Shown: one piece after another, positions 26,329 to 34,473 of the stretch | Layout: every line of letters starts with the position of its first letter | How positions within the stretch are numbered: the stretch's first letter is position 1 | Origin: an uncultured Spirochaetaceae bacterium | GTDB lineage: Bacteria; Spirochaetota; Spirochaetia; Sphaerochaetales; Sphaerochaetaceae | Assembly (NCBI GenBank): GCA_944389505.1 | Contig: CALXMP010000009.1 | Span: 1 to 64,000 of the forward strand | DNA: 64,000 bases | Direction of reading: 5' to 3' | Position numbers and translations under genes: made by a program | The notes under the pieces: generated by a model | Told to the model about the DNA's origin: nothing | Seen by the model: only the letters and a program-made list of their open reading frames with translations | Database searches by the model: none

Positions 26329-26865
26329 TCAGGCTGATACGCACAGCCTTGCAATTGATGTGCCGTTTCTGTACATGGTCCTGTATATATCCCTGCATCT
26401 GCCATACATTGAGAAGAGCTTGATTGCTCTGTCGGCAGAGCTATAGACCTTCCATAATCCCGATAGCATTGGATTCTTTCCTCCATCTCTGATGAAGCCT
26501 TCGACATCCTCGGCAGGGTAGCCGAGGAACAGGCCAACCTCATGAGGGCATGATTCCTCCTGGAATCTTTCCATGAGATGGTTCAGACTTGCTTTGAGCG
26601 ATGATGTATCGTAGCCAAGCTGCTTCAGGATTTCCTTAGCTTTTGCATCTTCCAATGCCTTCCTCAGTTCCTTTTCCCTGTAGACAAGAAGCAGGTGCTT
26701 CCCCTTCATTGTCCTTATAGCCATGAATGACAGTCCTTTCTCTCTAAGCTCTTTTCCTGGAAGGCTTTCTTTGCTGTCGAGCCTTGCAAGGCTAATCAGA
26801 GATGCACATTTTATCCCAGCTAGCGTCGGAGCAGAGTGCTCGATAAGCAGATCCGAAAGCGTCAT
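26329..26865 (-). CDS. DUF3793-family protein
   Basis: 178 residues. The pattern LIEHSAPTLAGIKCASLISL, then LLVYREKELRKAL, then EVGLFLGYPAEDVEGFI, WKVYSSADRAIKLF and YRTMYRNG is that of DUF3793. The conserved Cys in IKCASL and HEVGLFLGYP are typical. Its function is unknown, but the family often sits beside flavodoxin and iron-regulated genes. AGGAGG precedes the start, immediately downstream of an operator-like palindrome. Confidence 0.85.
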   Translation of the reverse strand: MTLSDLLIEHSAPTLAGIKCASLISLARLDSKESLPGKELREKGLSFMAIRTMKGKHLLLVYREKELRKALEDAKAKEILKQLGYDTSSLKASLNHLMERFQEESCPHEVGLFLGYPAEDVEGFIRDGGKNPMLSGLWKVYSSADRAIKLFSMYGRCRDIYRTMYRNGTSIARLCVSA

Positions 26866-26875
26866 ATATCCTCCT

Positions 26876-26891
26876 GTTAGCTATTGCTAAC
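26876..26891. promoter_or_regulatory. Operator-like palindrome, proximal copy
   Basis: GTTAGC-TATT-GCTAAC, a perfect 6-bp inverted repeat with 4-base spacer, directly beside the ribosome site of the DUF3793 gene. It has the TTAGC-N4-GCTAA form seen for DtxR/MntR-type metal regulators. The twin copy lies exactly 100 bases away. Confidence 0.7.
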
Positions 26892-26900
26892 TCATTTATG

Positions 26901-26944
26901 TCTCAAAAAGGCCGGGCGGAGAGAAGGACCGAAGTTGCCCGGCC
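26901..26944 (-). terminator. Terminator inside the DUF3793 leader (attenuator or sRNA end)
   Basis: On the minus strand, GGCCGGGC (26944-26937) and GCCCGGCC (26917-26910) form a perfect 8-bp GC stem followed by TTTTTGAG. It lies between the promoter at 26962-26991 and the coding start, so most transcripts could end here after about 55 bases. Confidence 0.65.
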
Positions 26945-26961
26945 AGATGATTCACAAGGGC

Positions 26962-26991
26962 AGTATAGCATATCAGTTAGCTTTTGCTAAC
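26962..26991 (-). promoter_or_regulatory. Promoter with distal operator for DUF3793-flavodoxin
   Basis: On the minus strand, TTAGCA, 17 bases, then TATACT preceded by TGC (extended -10 at 26970-26962). The palindrome GTTAGC-TTTT-GCTAAC (26976-26991) covers the -35 and part of the spacer, so a bound repressor would block polymerase. The predicted start is near 26955. Confidence 0.65.
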
Positions 26992-27002
26992 TACTTTTCA
27001 CC

Positions 27003-27031
27003 TTGACCTTGATTGATTTTGTCGATATTAT
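27003..27031 (+). promoter_or_regulatory. Promoter of the acyl-CoA synthetase gene
   Basis: TTGACC (27003-27008), 17 bases, then TATTAT (27026-27031). The start near 27038 gives a 38-base leader with GAGGGGA before the ATG. The distal metal-box-like operator lies 12 bases upstream of the -35 and could affect both directions. Confidence 0.55.
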
Positions 27032-27075
27032 TCCTGACGGTTTTGAAATATTTGTCAGAAAAATGAGGGGATTGT

Positions 27076-28968
27076 ATGTTCAGTACACTCGTTCAGATGT
27101 TTGATAACAGGGTAGCAAGGGCTCCTCTTGCCACATGCCAGATGGGAAAGGATGAGAAGGGAGCTTTTATTCCTGTTTCGTTTTCCGAGCTCCAGGAAAG
27201 ATCGAGAGCACTCGCTCTGGCACTGATGGAAATCGGGGTTAAGAGAGGTGATGCAGTCGGCCTCCTCAGTGATAACAGGCCTGAATGGCTTGCCGCTGAT
27301 CTTGCTGTTCTCTCGCTTGGCGCTGCGGATGTGCCGAGAGGCCGTGATGCGATGCCCTATGAGATTGAGCATATACTCAAAGTCACATCTGCATCGGTTG
27401 TATTCGTAGAGAATGACGAGCTTGCCGAAAAGCTGAATCAGGTCAGAGAAAATCTCCCAGCGCTCAGGACTGTGATACTGTTCGACAGCGAAAAAACAGT
27501 TGCTGATGCTGAAAACATACACTATGGAGATCTCCTGAATAGGGGAATGGAGCTTCTGTCTCTGCCTGAGGGCCGTGAAAGGATCCAGCGGGAGATAAGC
27601 CTTGGCTCAGAGAATGATACAGCTACAATCATCTTCACATCCGGTACAACAGGGCTCCCGAAGGGAGTTATGCTGTCCCACAGGAATATGCTCTATCAGC
27701 TGGGGGAGATCGATAAGATAATAGAGTTCCAGCCTGGCTGGAAATGGCTTTCTGTCCTTCCTGTATGGCATGCATTCGAGCGTATAATCCAGTATGTCTC
27801 CCTTTATGAGCTGAGTGTGCTTGCTTATTCAAAGCCGATCGGAAAGATAATGCTTACAGATATCCAGCGTGTCAATCCTGAGCTTCTCTGCTCTGTACCG
27901 CGCATCTGGGAGACCGTAAAGGCAGGTGTATACCAGTCTCTCAAGTCCAAGAAGCCTGCTGAGAGGAAGATTTTCAATTTCTTCCTCGCTGCCGCGAAGC
28001 GCTACCGCCACTATGAGAATCTTGTGCTAGGCCTGGATCCGAGATTCTCCAAAGGCTCGCATGTATTCGATAAGATCCGCGGGATCATACCTTATCTTGT
28101 TCTGAAAATGATCTATTCCATCGGCGATAAAGCCGCATTCTCACAGATAAAGAGCAAGTTCGGTACATCGTTCATCGCTGGTATATCCGGAGGCGGTGCA
28201 ATGAGCAAGGACGTCGATGAATTCTTCTCCGCTATCGGTATAAAACTGCTCAATGGTTATGGCATGACAGAGACAGCCCCTGTTGTCGGTGTTGCGGCAT
28301 ATCCTCACCCGAAGAAGGGATTCATCCATACATTCGCAGGTACGGAGCTGAAGGTAATAGAGCACGATACAGGCAAGGTCCTTCCCGTAGGCGAGATGGG
28401 AGAGCTGCTTATCAGAGGACCGCAGGTGATGAAGGGTTATTTCGGCGACGAGGAGCGGACAAGGCAGATTATCGACCGCGATGGATACATACACACAGGT
28501 GATCTTGCCATCCTTGATATCGATGGAGATTTCTCAATCGTGGGAAGGGTGAAGGATACGATAGTCCTCTCCGGAGGTGAGAATATCGAACCGGTACCCA
28601 TAGAGAATGCGATGAAGGAGAGCGAGTACATCGATACGGCGGTCGTTGTCGGGCAGGATGAGAAATACCTTGGTGCGCTTATTGTCATCAATGAGAAGAA
28701 CGTGGAGAGGTATCTCAAGGAGAACCATATCCCATATGTCAACAGAGAGTCGCTTAAGGAGATGGATGAGGTCAGGAGGCTTGTCAATTCTGAGGTCTCA
28801 AGGCTTGTATCCTCCAGTGCGGGCTTCAAGGCATATGAGCAGGTTTCACGCTTCGCGCTTCTCGATAAGCCATTCACAGTAGGGCGTGAGCTTTCAGCAA
28901 AGCAGGAAGTGAAGAGGGCCGAGGTCATGAAGCTCTATAAGAAAGAGGTTGAGGCTATCTTCGGCTGA
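27076..28968 (+). CDS. AMP-dependent long-chain acyl-CoA synthetase
   Basis: 630 residues, usual length for FadD-like ligases. The P-loop motif TIIFTSGTTGLPKGVMLSH is near residues 185-203, the GYGMTETAP motif near 395, and the hinge DGYIHTGDLA near 473. The enzyme activates fatty acids with ATP and CoA. The C-terminal catalytic Lys region is present (SAKQEVKRAEV). mnmA begins 17 bases later but has its own promoter in the gap. Confidence 0.92.
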   Translation: MFSTLVQMFDNRVARAPLATCQMGKDEKGAFIPVSFSELQERSRALALALMEIGVKRGDAVGLLSDNRPEWLAADLAVLSLGAADVPRGRDAMPYEIEHILKVTSASVVFVENDELAEKLNQVRENLPALRTVILFDSEKTVADAENIHYGDLLNRGMELLSLPEGRERIQREISLGSENDTATIIFTSGTTGLPKGVMLSHRNMLYQLGEIDKIIEFQPGWKWLSVLPVWHAFERIIQYVSLYELSVLAYSKPIGKIMLTDIQRVNPELLCSVPRIWETVKAGVYQSLKSKKPAERKIFNFFLAAAKRYRHYENLVLGLDPRFSKGSHVFDKIRGIIPYLVLKMIYSIGDKAAFSQIKSKFGTSFIAGISGGGAMSKDVDEFFSAIGIKLLNGYGMTETAPVVGVAAYPHPKKGFIHTFAGTELKVIEHDTGKVLPVGEMGELLIRGPQVMKGYFGDEERTRQIIDRDGYIHTGDLAILDIDGDFSIVGRVKDTIVLSGGENIEPVPIENAMKESEYIDTAVVVGQDEKYLGALIVINEKNVERYLKENHIPYVNRESLKEMDEVRRLVNSEVSRLVSSSAGFKAYEQVSRFALLDKPFTVGRELSAKQEVKRAEVMKLYKKEVEAIFG

Positions 28969-28969
28969 G

Positions 28970-28987
28970 TGCTATCATCCGGGCATG
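28970..28987 (+). promoter_or_regulatory. Extended -10 placing transcription start on the mnmA ATG
   Basis: TGCTATCAT (28970-28978), then CCGGGC, then ATG 28985. The predicted +1 is the start codon. No Shine-Dalgarno site is present; CCGGGC is not one. Confidence 0.55.
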
Positions 28988-30070
28988 AAGGTTCTTGTTG
29001 GAATGTCCGGAGGCATTGACTCCTCCGTTGCCGCATATCTATTGAAGAAAGCGGGGTACGAAGTCGAGGGAATCACCATGCTCATATGGAAGAAGGATTC
29101 CCCGTATCCTGCCCCGGTCTCTGCAAACAGCTGCTACTGCCCCGATAAATCCAAAGACTTGGAGTCGATTGATCGCGTTGCTTCGATTCTCGGCATAAAG
29201 CACCATGTCGTGGACTGCTCCGATGTATTCCAGCGTTCCGTTCTCGAGGCTTTCCGCACAGGGTATCTTGAGGGAATCACGCCAAATCCGTGCATACAGT
29301 GCAACAGCATCGTCAAGTTCGGTGCCATGGTCGATTACGCCAGATCTGTGACGGATTTCGATCTTTTTGCTACCGGGCATTATGCACGTGTCCGGGAGGG
29401 CAATGGCAGGTATGAGCTTCTCAAGGCGAAGGATACGAGGAAGGATCAGTCCTACTTCCTCTCGAGGTTATCGCAGAGACAGCTTTCCAGTGTCGTATTC
29501 CCGCTTGGCGACTATACCAAGGATGAGATAAGGGATATCGATGTGTCGATGGGATTCCATGAGGATGGGATGGCTGAAAGCCAGGATTTCTATGGCGGTG
29601 ATTACTCCGACCTTCTTGCTGTCCCTGACCGCCCTGGCAGCATAATCCTTCCCGATGGGAAGGTCATTGGCAGCCATAATGGCTATTGGCACTATACGAT
29701 AGGGCAGAGAAAGGGACTCGGTGTAGCATACAGTGAACCCCTCTATGTAATTGATATCGATCCGGAAAGGAATACAGTCATCGTGGGAACAGAGGATATG
29801 ACACACATCTCAGGAATCGATGCGGTGGATTCTGTGTTTTCCAGCTCCGATCATTTCGAGGAGGGGAAGGTATACCAGGTTAAGATCCGGAGCACGGCTC
29901 CCGGAGCCGATGCCTATGTCCATAGCACACCTGAGGGATTTTCTGTCGATTTCATTTCATATGTAAAGGGCGCAGCTCCAGGGCAGAGTGCTGTAGTCTA
30001 TGATGGGGAGAGGGTGATTGCATCGGGCTTCATCTCATCGCGTAGGTCGATGGCAAAACAGGATATCTGA
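28985..30070 (+). CDS. mnmA: tRNA 2-thiouridylase MnmA (variant lacking the second catalytic Cys)
   Basis: 361 residues. The PP-loop SGGIDSS is at residues 8-14. The first catalytic Cys region is NPCIQCN, with Cys103 and Cys106 matching E. coli Cys102 and Cys105. The usual second Cys (E. coli Cys199, in ...CFI) is replaced: the segment reads ESQDFYGGDY with Phe202-Tyr203. An extra Cys pair lies at SCYCPD. MnmA adds sulfur to U34 of tRNA Lys, Glu and Gln. The chemistry here may use a different sulfur route or an iron-sulfur cluster held by other cysteines. Confidence 0.9.
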   Translation: MKVLVGMSGGIDSSVAAYLLKKAGYEVEGITMLIWKKDSPYPAPVSANSCYCPDKSKDLESIDRVASILGIKHHVVDCSDVFQRSVLEAFRTGYLEGITPNPCIQCNSIVKFGAMVDYARSVTDFDLFATGHYARVREGNGRYELLKAKDTRKDQSYFLSRLSQRQLSSVVFPLGDYTKDEIRDIDVSMGFHEDGMAESQDFYGGDYSDLLAVPDRPGSIILPDGKVIGSHNGYWHYTIGQRKGLGVAYSEPLYVIDIDPERNTVIVGTEDMTHISGIDAVDSVFSSSDHFEEGKVYQVKIRSTAPGADAYVHSTPEGFSVDFISYVKGAAPGQSAVVYDGERVIASGFISSRRSMAKQDI

Positions 30071-30073
30071 TGG

Positions 30074-30099
30074 TATCATTGTCTGAGAGGAGGCATGTA
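30074..30099 (+). promoter_or_regulatory. -10 and short leader of nagB
   Basis: TGGTATCAT ends at 30079; the predicted start is near 30086. The 13-base leader carries GAGAGGAGG before ATG 30099. It overlaps the region just after the mnmA stop. Confidence 0.5.
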
Positions 30100-30908
30100 T
30101 GAGAGTCATTATCGAACCCGATTATGAGCATCTTTCGCAGTGGGCGGCAAATTATATCGCCAAGCGCATGAAGGAGCATGTGAGGAAAGGGGAGACAAGG
30201 CCATTTGTTTTGGGACTTCCCACAGGATCCTCTCCTATAGGCACGTACAGGGAGCTTGTGAAGCTCTGCAAGTCAGGGTATATCTCATTCAGGAATGTCG
30301 TCACATTCAATATGGATGAGTATGCAGGTCTTACCAGAGATCATGAGCAGAGCTACTGGACATTCATGCATAAGCATCTCTTCGATCTGATAGATATCCC
30401 CGCAGAGAATATAAACATCCTTGATGGCATGGCAGAGGATACTGCCGCCGAATGCCAGAGATTCGAGGAGAAGATCGCATCATACGGCGGTATAGACCTG
30501 TTCCTTGGCGGGATAGGTGCTGATGGGCATATCGCATTCAACGAGCCATTCAGCTCACTGACATCCAGAACGCGTGAGAAGACCCTGACATTCGATACGA
30601 AGCTGATGAATTCAAGATTTTTCGGAGGGAATATATCGGCAGTGCCTTCCAAGGCCCTTACCGTCGGCGTCGGTACTGTAATGGATGCCAAGGAGGTCAT
30701 GATACTCGTCAATGGCCACAATAAGGCCAGAGCCCTGAGGCATACTGTAGAGGGCGGCGTATCCCAGAGCTGGACATGCTCTGCGCTCCAGATGCATAAA
30801 AGAGCTATAATCGTGTGCGATGAGGATGCCTGCGATGAGCTCAAGGTAGGCACCTACCGCTTCTTCAAGGATATAGAGCAGGCGCATCTCGATCCTGCTA
30901 CGCTCTGA
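30099..30908 (+). CDS. nagB: Glucosamine-6-phosphate deaminase
   Basis: 269 residues, standard length. Conserved segments include VLGLPTGSSPIGTYRELV, NMDEYAGL with the general-base Asp, and LGGIGADGHIAFNEP. It converts glucosamine-6-phosphate to fructose-6-phosphate and ammonia, feeding amino sugars into glycolysis. GAGGAGG sets the start. nagA is not adjacent. A terminator follows. Confidence 0.96.
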   Translation: MRVIIEPDYEHLSQWAANYIAKRMKEHVRKGETRPFVLGLPTGSSPIGTYRELVKLCKSGYISFRNVVTFNMDEYAGLTRDHEQSYWTFMHKHLFDLIDIPAENINILDGMAEDTAAECQRFEEKIASYGGIDLFLGGIGADGHIAFNEPFSSLTSRTREKTLTFDTKLMNSRFFGGNISAVPSKALTVGVGTVMDAKEVMILVNGHNKARALRHTVEGGVSQSWTCSALQMHKRAIIVCDEDACDELKVGTYRFFKDIEQAHLDPATL

Positions 30909-30925
30909 GTACATATATTTTCCGG

Positions 30926-30958
30926 TAGCGGCATTGGGGATGGCGATGCCGCTATTTC
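30926..30958 (+). terminator. Terminator after nagB
   Basis: TAGCGGCAT (30926-30934) pairs with ATGCCGCTA (30946-30954), a perfect 9-bp stem followed by TTTC. Confidence 0.7.
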
Positions 30959-31083
30959 ATGACCCTTCAAATGCTGTTTTCCAGCCTTGTGGCTTTTCTG
31001 TGTCTCAGATTGCATGTCTTACGGTCTCTTTGATTATTTTCTTTCATACAGTATGCAAAAAAAGTAATAAAAATACAGAAAAT

Positions 31084-31100
31084 TTGCATTCGAGATGCAA
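31084..31100. promoter_or_regulatory. Operator-like palindrome upstream of the liv promoter
   Basis: TTGCAT-TCGAG-ATGCAA, a perfect 6-bp inverted repeat 8 bases upstream of the -35. A possible activator or repressor site for the liv operon. The surrounding 30959-31083 stretch is AT-rich with no gene. Confidence 0.4.
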
Positions 31101-31107
31101 TTTGGTA

Positions 31108-31137
31108 TTAACATATATCTGTTCGATTAAGTATCAT
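31108..31137 (+). promoter_or_regulatory. Promoter of the liv operon
   Basis: TTAACA (31108-31113), 18 bases, then TATCAT (31132-31137). The predicted start near 31144 gives a leader of about 65 bases. Confidence 0.5.
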
Positions 31138-31208
31138 ATCGTCAACTAAAGAGATTTAATTCAGTTATCGCTACTGTAGATAATGAATTATCTATGCGAG
31201 GAGGAAAA

Positions 31209-32381
31209 ATGAGGAAAACTGTGCTCTCATTGGTCATAGCGATTGTTGCTTGCGCTATGGTATTCGCAGGTGGATCCAGCGAGTCTGATTCCACAGTTGT
31301 AAAGATCGGTGTCTTCGAGCCCGCATCCGGCGATAATGGCGCTGGCGGAAAGCAGGAGACGCTTGGTATCCAGTATGCCAATTCGCTTACACCTACGGTA
31401 ATGATCGGTGATACTGAGTATACCGTTGAGCTTGTCCTTGCAGATAATGAGAGCTCCAATGACAGAGCTGCATCTGCCGCTGCAACGCTCGTGAATGCCG
31501 GTGCATCTGTCGTTCTCGGCTCATATGGATCCGGTGTCTCAATCGCAGGAAGCGATACATTCCGTGTAGCTGGTGTTCCTGCTATCGGCATTACATGCAC
31601 CAATCCTCAGGTAACGGAAGGCAACAGCCACTATTTCCGTATCTGTTACCTTGATCCTTTCCAGGGAACGGTCCTTGCGAACTATGCATATAATGAGCTC
31701 GGAGCAAGAAAGGTATACTGCCTTGCAAAGCTCGGCGATGACTATTCAGGCGGTCTTGTGAATTACTTCGTGGAGCAGTTCACTTCGCTTGGCGGAGAGG
31801 TTGTCTCCGAGACATTTCCTGACGGAAACAGCGATTTCACATCGTATATCGCGAATGCAAAGAACAGCGGCTGCGAGGTCTTCTTCTCTCCTGTATCCAC
31901 AGAAGCTGCTCAGCTCATCATCAACCAGTCGGACAGCCAGGGACTTGGCATGCCTATCCTTGCTGGTGACACATGGGATTCGAACGTCATCCTCCAGGCA
32001 GCTCTTGGCAAGAACGCTGACATAACTGTTACGACATTCTATCCTGAGGGTGCGGATCCTGAGTTCGATGCTGCATTCAAGGAGTGGGTGAATGCCGATT
32101 CAACCCGCCTTGCGAACAATGGAGGCGATGATACGATCAGTGCTGTGACAGCAATGGGATACGATGCATACTACTTCGCGCTCCAGGCTATCCAGAATGC
32201 CGGAAGCACCGATCCTGCTGATATCATGGATGCGCTCTGGACTACTGAGATCGATGGAGTCACAGGACATATCGCTCTCGATGATGTCAATGGCGATGCA
32301 ATCCGCAATACCGTATATGTAAAGCATGCCAATACCACAACAGGTGGCTGGGATGCCCTTCCCGCGGTAGTCGTTGACTGA
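31209..32381 (+). CDS. livK: Branched-chain amino-acid ABC transporter, substrate-binding protein
   Basis: 390 residues from ATG 31209, with GGAGGAAAA upstream. The signal peptide ends ACAMVFAGGSSE, likely cut before GGSS; there is no lipobox Cys. The mature part is a type I periplasmic binding fold (VKIGVFEPASGDNGAGG...). It is first in a five-gene importer operon and is followed by a strong hairpin that probably raises its level above the membrane parts. Substrates of this family include Leu/Ile/Val, amides and urea; the exact ligand is not readable. Confidence 0.9.
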   Translation: MRKTVLSLVIAIVACAMVFAGGSSESDSTVVKIGVFEPASGDNGAGGKQETLGIQYANSLTPTVMIGDTEYTVELVLADNESSNDRAASAAATLVNAGASVVLGSYGSGVSIAGSDTFRVAGVPAIGITCTNPQVTEGNSHYFRICYLDPFQGTVLANYAYNELGARKVYCLAKLGDDYSGGLVNYFVEQFTSLGGEVVSETFPDGNSDFTSYIANAKNSGCEVFFSPVSTEAAQLIINQSDSQGLGMPILAGDTWDSNVILQAALGKNADITVTTFYPEGADPEFDAAFKEWVNADSTRLANNGGDDTISAVTAMGYDAYYFALQAIQNAGSTDPADIMDALWTTEIDGVTGHIALDDVNGDAIRNTVYVKHANTTTGGWDALPAVVVD

Positions 32382-32388
32382 CCTTATA

Positions 32389-32410
32389 TGCGGCAGGTCA
32401 TCCTGCCGCA
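32389..32410 (+). terminator. Intra-operon hairpin after livK
   Basis: TGCGGCAGG-TCAT-CCTGCCGCA, a perfect 9-bp stem followed by TTATCC. Without a full T-run it is more likely a 3'-end protector or partial terminator, giving excess livK message. Confidence 0.65.
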
Positions 32411-32438
32411 TTATCCAATCCACTAGGAGGTAAGCCGC

Positions 32439-33353
32439 GTGGCGGATTTCTTCCATCAGAATCTTTCATATTTCCTGTCAGGTATATCTGTAGGAGGGCA
32501 GTATGCTCTTATAGCGATAGGCTATACGATGGTCTACGGAATACTCAGGCTCATCAATTTCGCCCATGGGGATGTATTCATGTGCGCCGGTCTGATGATG
32601 GTCTATTTCTCATCATCGCTTCCATTTGCTATATCGATACCGGCCGTGCTTCTTCTGACGCTCCTTCTGGGCTTTGTAATCGAGCGTGTTGCATATAAAC
32701 CGCTCAGAAGCGCTCCGAGGATGTCTGTCATGATAAGCGCCATCGGAGTGTCATATCTCCTTCAGAATGCGGCGCTCTACTTCACCGGAGGCCTTGCAAA
32801 GGTCTATCCGGAGATCCCATTCCTTTCCCGTTCAGTGCAGATCTGGGGAGCGACAACGAGGGTCGTAACGCTTGTGACACCTGTTCTGACAGTTGTCCTG
32901 GTCGTGCTTCTGACGCTTCTGATAAAGCATACGAAGATCGGTATGGCTATGAGAGCGGTCTCAAGGGATTTCGAGACAAGCCAGCTCATGGGCATAAAGA
33001 TAAATAGGGTCATATCAATGACATTCATGCTCGGATCCATACTCGCAGCTGTAGCATCGCTGCTGTATTTCACCAACTATGCATCGGTAACGCCCACGAG
33101 CGGTGCAATGCCTGGACTGAAAGCGTTTGTTGCCGCTGTATTCGGAGGCATAGGTTCAATCCCCGGTGCGGTAATCGGAGCATTCATCATCGGCATATGC
33201 GAGAACATCATCAAAGGCGGTGCCTCTATATTCGGTATTCCCGGATCGGGATGGACCACCTTCTCCGATGCATTCACATTCGCGTTCCTCATCATTGTTC
33301 TCATAGTGCGTCCTACTGGGCTTTTCGGTGAGAAGTCTGTCGATAAGGTCTGA
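32439..33353 (+). CDS. livH: Branched-chain amino-acid ABC transporter permease LivH
   Basis: 304 residues, GTG start with AGGAGGTAA upstream. About eight membrane helices, with family motifs GGQYALIAIGYTMVYGILRLINFAHGD and GLKAFVAAVFGGIGSIPGAVIGA. It pairs with LivM, which follows after 10 bases. Confidence 0.95.
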   Translation: MADFFHQNLSYFLSGISVGGQYALIAIGYTMVYGILRLINFAHGDVFMCAGLMMVYFSSSLPFAISIPAVLLLTLLLGFVIERVAYKPLRSAPRMSVMISAIGVSYLLQNAALYFTGGLAKVYPEIPFLSRSVQIWGATTRVVTLVTPVLTVVLVVLLTLLIKHTKIGMAMRAVSRDFETSQLMGIKINRVISMTFMLGSILAAVASLLYFTNYASVTPTSGAMPGLKAFVAAVFGGIGSIPGAVIGAFIIGICENIIKGGASIFGIPGSGWTTFSDAFTFAFLIIVLIVRPTGLFGEKSVDKV

Positions 33354-33363
33354 GGAGGGTGAT

Positions 33364-34473
33364 ATGGACAGAGAAAAGAGAAACCATTATATAAGGCTGT
33401 TCTCGGCTATCGCGGCTGTATATATCATCATAACGATACTGGAGTTCACGCTCCGCCCTACAAGCATTGTCTTCACCGTTCTGAGAAAGGGAGCAATCTA
33501 TTCGCTTGTTGCTGTATCGATGAATCTTCTCAATGGCTTTACAGGTCTGTTCTCACTTGGCCAGGCAGGATTCATGCTTCTCGGCGCTTATACATATGCG
33601 ATCTTCACGATGCCTGTTTCTGTAAAGCAGTCTGAGAGGGTATACAGGTACTATGAGTGCATCGTCCCGTTCGATACCGGTGTGTTCATCGGGCTTATTG
33701 CAGCAGGGCTTGTCGCTGCATTCTTCGCATTCCTCATAGGGCTTCCTGTTCTTCGCCTCAAGTCGGACTACCTTGCAATCGCGACGCTCGGCTTTGCGGA
33801 GATCATCAGGGCTATATTCCAGTGGGATGTGCTTGGTCCTCTCACGAATGGCGCTAATCTTCTCCGTGAATTCAAGGATCTTTCGAGGATAACGATTCCA
33901 TTTACCGATATACCTTTCCCGCCTACATTGTTCGTGTTCATCGTCGTAGGCATATGCGTCCTTCTGATAGTCCTTCTCATAAATTCCTCATATGGGAGAG
34001 CATTCAAGGCTATCAGGGACGATGAGACCGCGGCTGAGGCTATGGGTATAAATCTCTTCAGGCATAAGGAGCTCTCATTCGTTATATCATCGTTCTTTGC
34101 AGGAGTGTCAGGAGCGCTTCTGGCTATGTTCCAGTATACGGTCCAGGCCCAGCAATTCAGGACGGTGCTTACATATGAGATACTGCTTATAGTCGTTATC
34201 GGAGGTATTGGGTCGATATCCGGATCATGCATAGCTTCGTTCCTCTATATCGCACTCTCAGAGTGGTGGCTCCGTGGCCTCGATATGGGGACATTCCTCG
34301 GAATCGAGGCTCCGGATCTCTTCCGTTCCGGTTTCCGCCGTCTTGTCTTCTCTGTAATCATCATGGTGATTGTCCTCTTCTTCTCAAGGGGCATCATGGG
34401 TGATAAGGAGCTTTCATACGAGCGGTTTAAAAGCGGAGTCAGGCGGCTGATGCCTGGAAGGAGGTCAAGATGA
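33364..34473 (+). CDS. livM: Branched-chain amino-acid ABC transporter permease LivM
   Basis: 369 residues from ATG 33364, with GAGGAGGG upstream; an in-frame ATG at 33328 lies inside livH and is not used. Membrane helices and the SLGQAGFMLLGAYTYAI and RDDETAAEAMGIN motifs are typical. The stop overlaps the start of livG by four bases. Confidence 0.95.
   Translation: MDREKRNHYIRLFSAIAAVYIIITILEFTLRPTSIVFTVLRKGAIYSLVAVSMNLLNGFTGLFSLGQAGFMLLGAYTYAIFTMPVSVKQSERVYRYYECIVPFDTGVFIGLIAAGLVAAFFAFLIGLPVLRLKSDYLAIATLGFAEIIRAIFQWDVLGPLTNGANLLREFKDLSRITIPFTDIPFPPTLFVFIVVGICVLLIVLLINSSYGRAFKAIRDDETAAEAMGINLFRHKELSFVISSFFAGVSGALLAMFQYTVQAQQFRTVLTYEILLIVVIGGIGSISGSCIASFLYIALSEWWLRGLDMGTFLGIEAPDLFRSGFRRLVFSVIIMVIVLFFSRGIMGDKELSYERFKSGVRRLMPGRRSR

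Noticed and set aside
30934-31149. Small frame between nagB and livK
   Set aside because: Starts inside the nagB terminator and is low in complexity; no ribosome site.
30959-31200. Possible riboswitch before the liv operon
   Set aside because: Only one short palindrome and promoter elements are present; no conserved aptamer core is recognisable.
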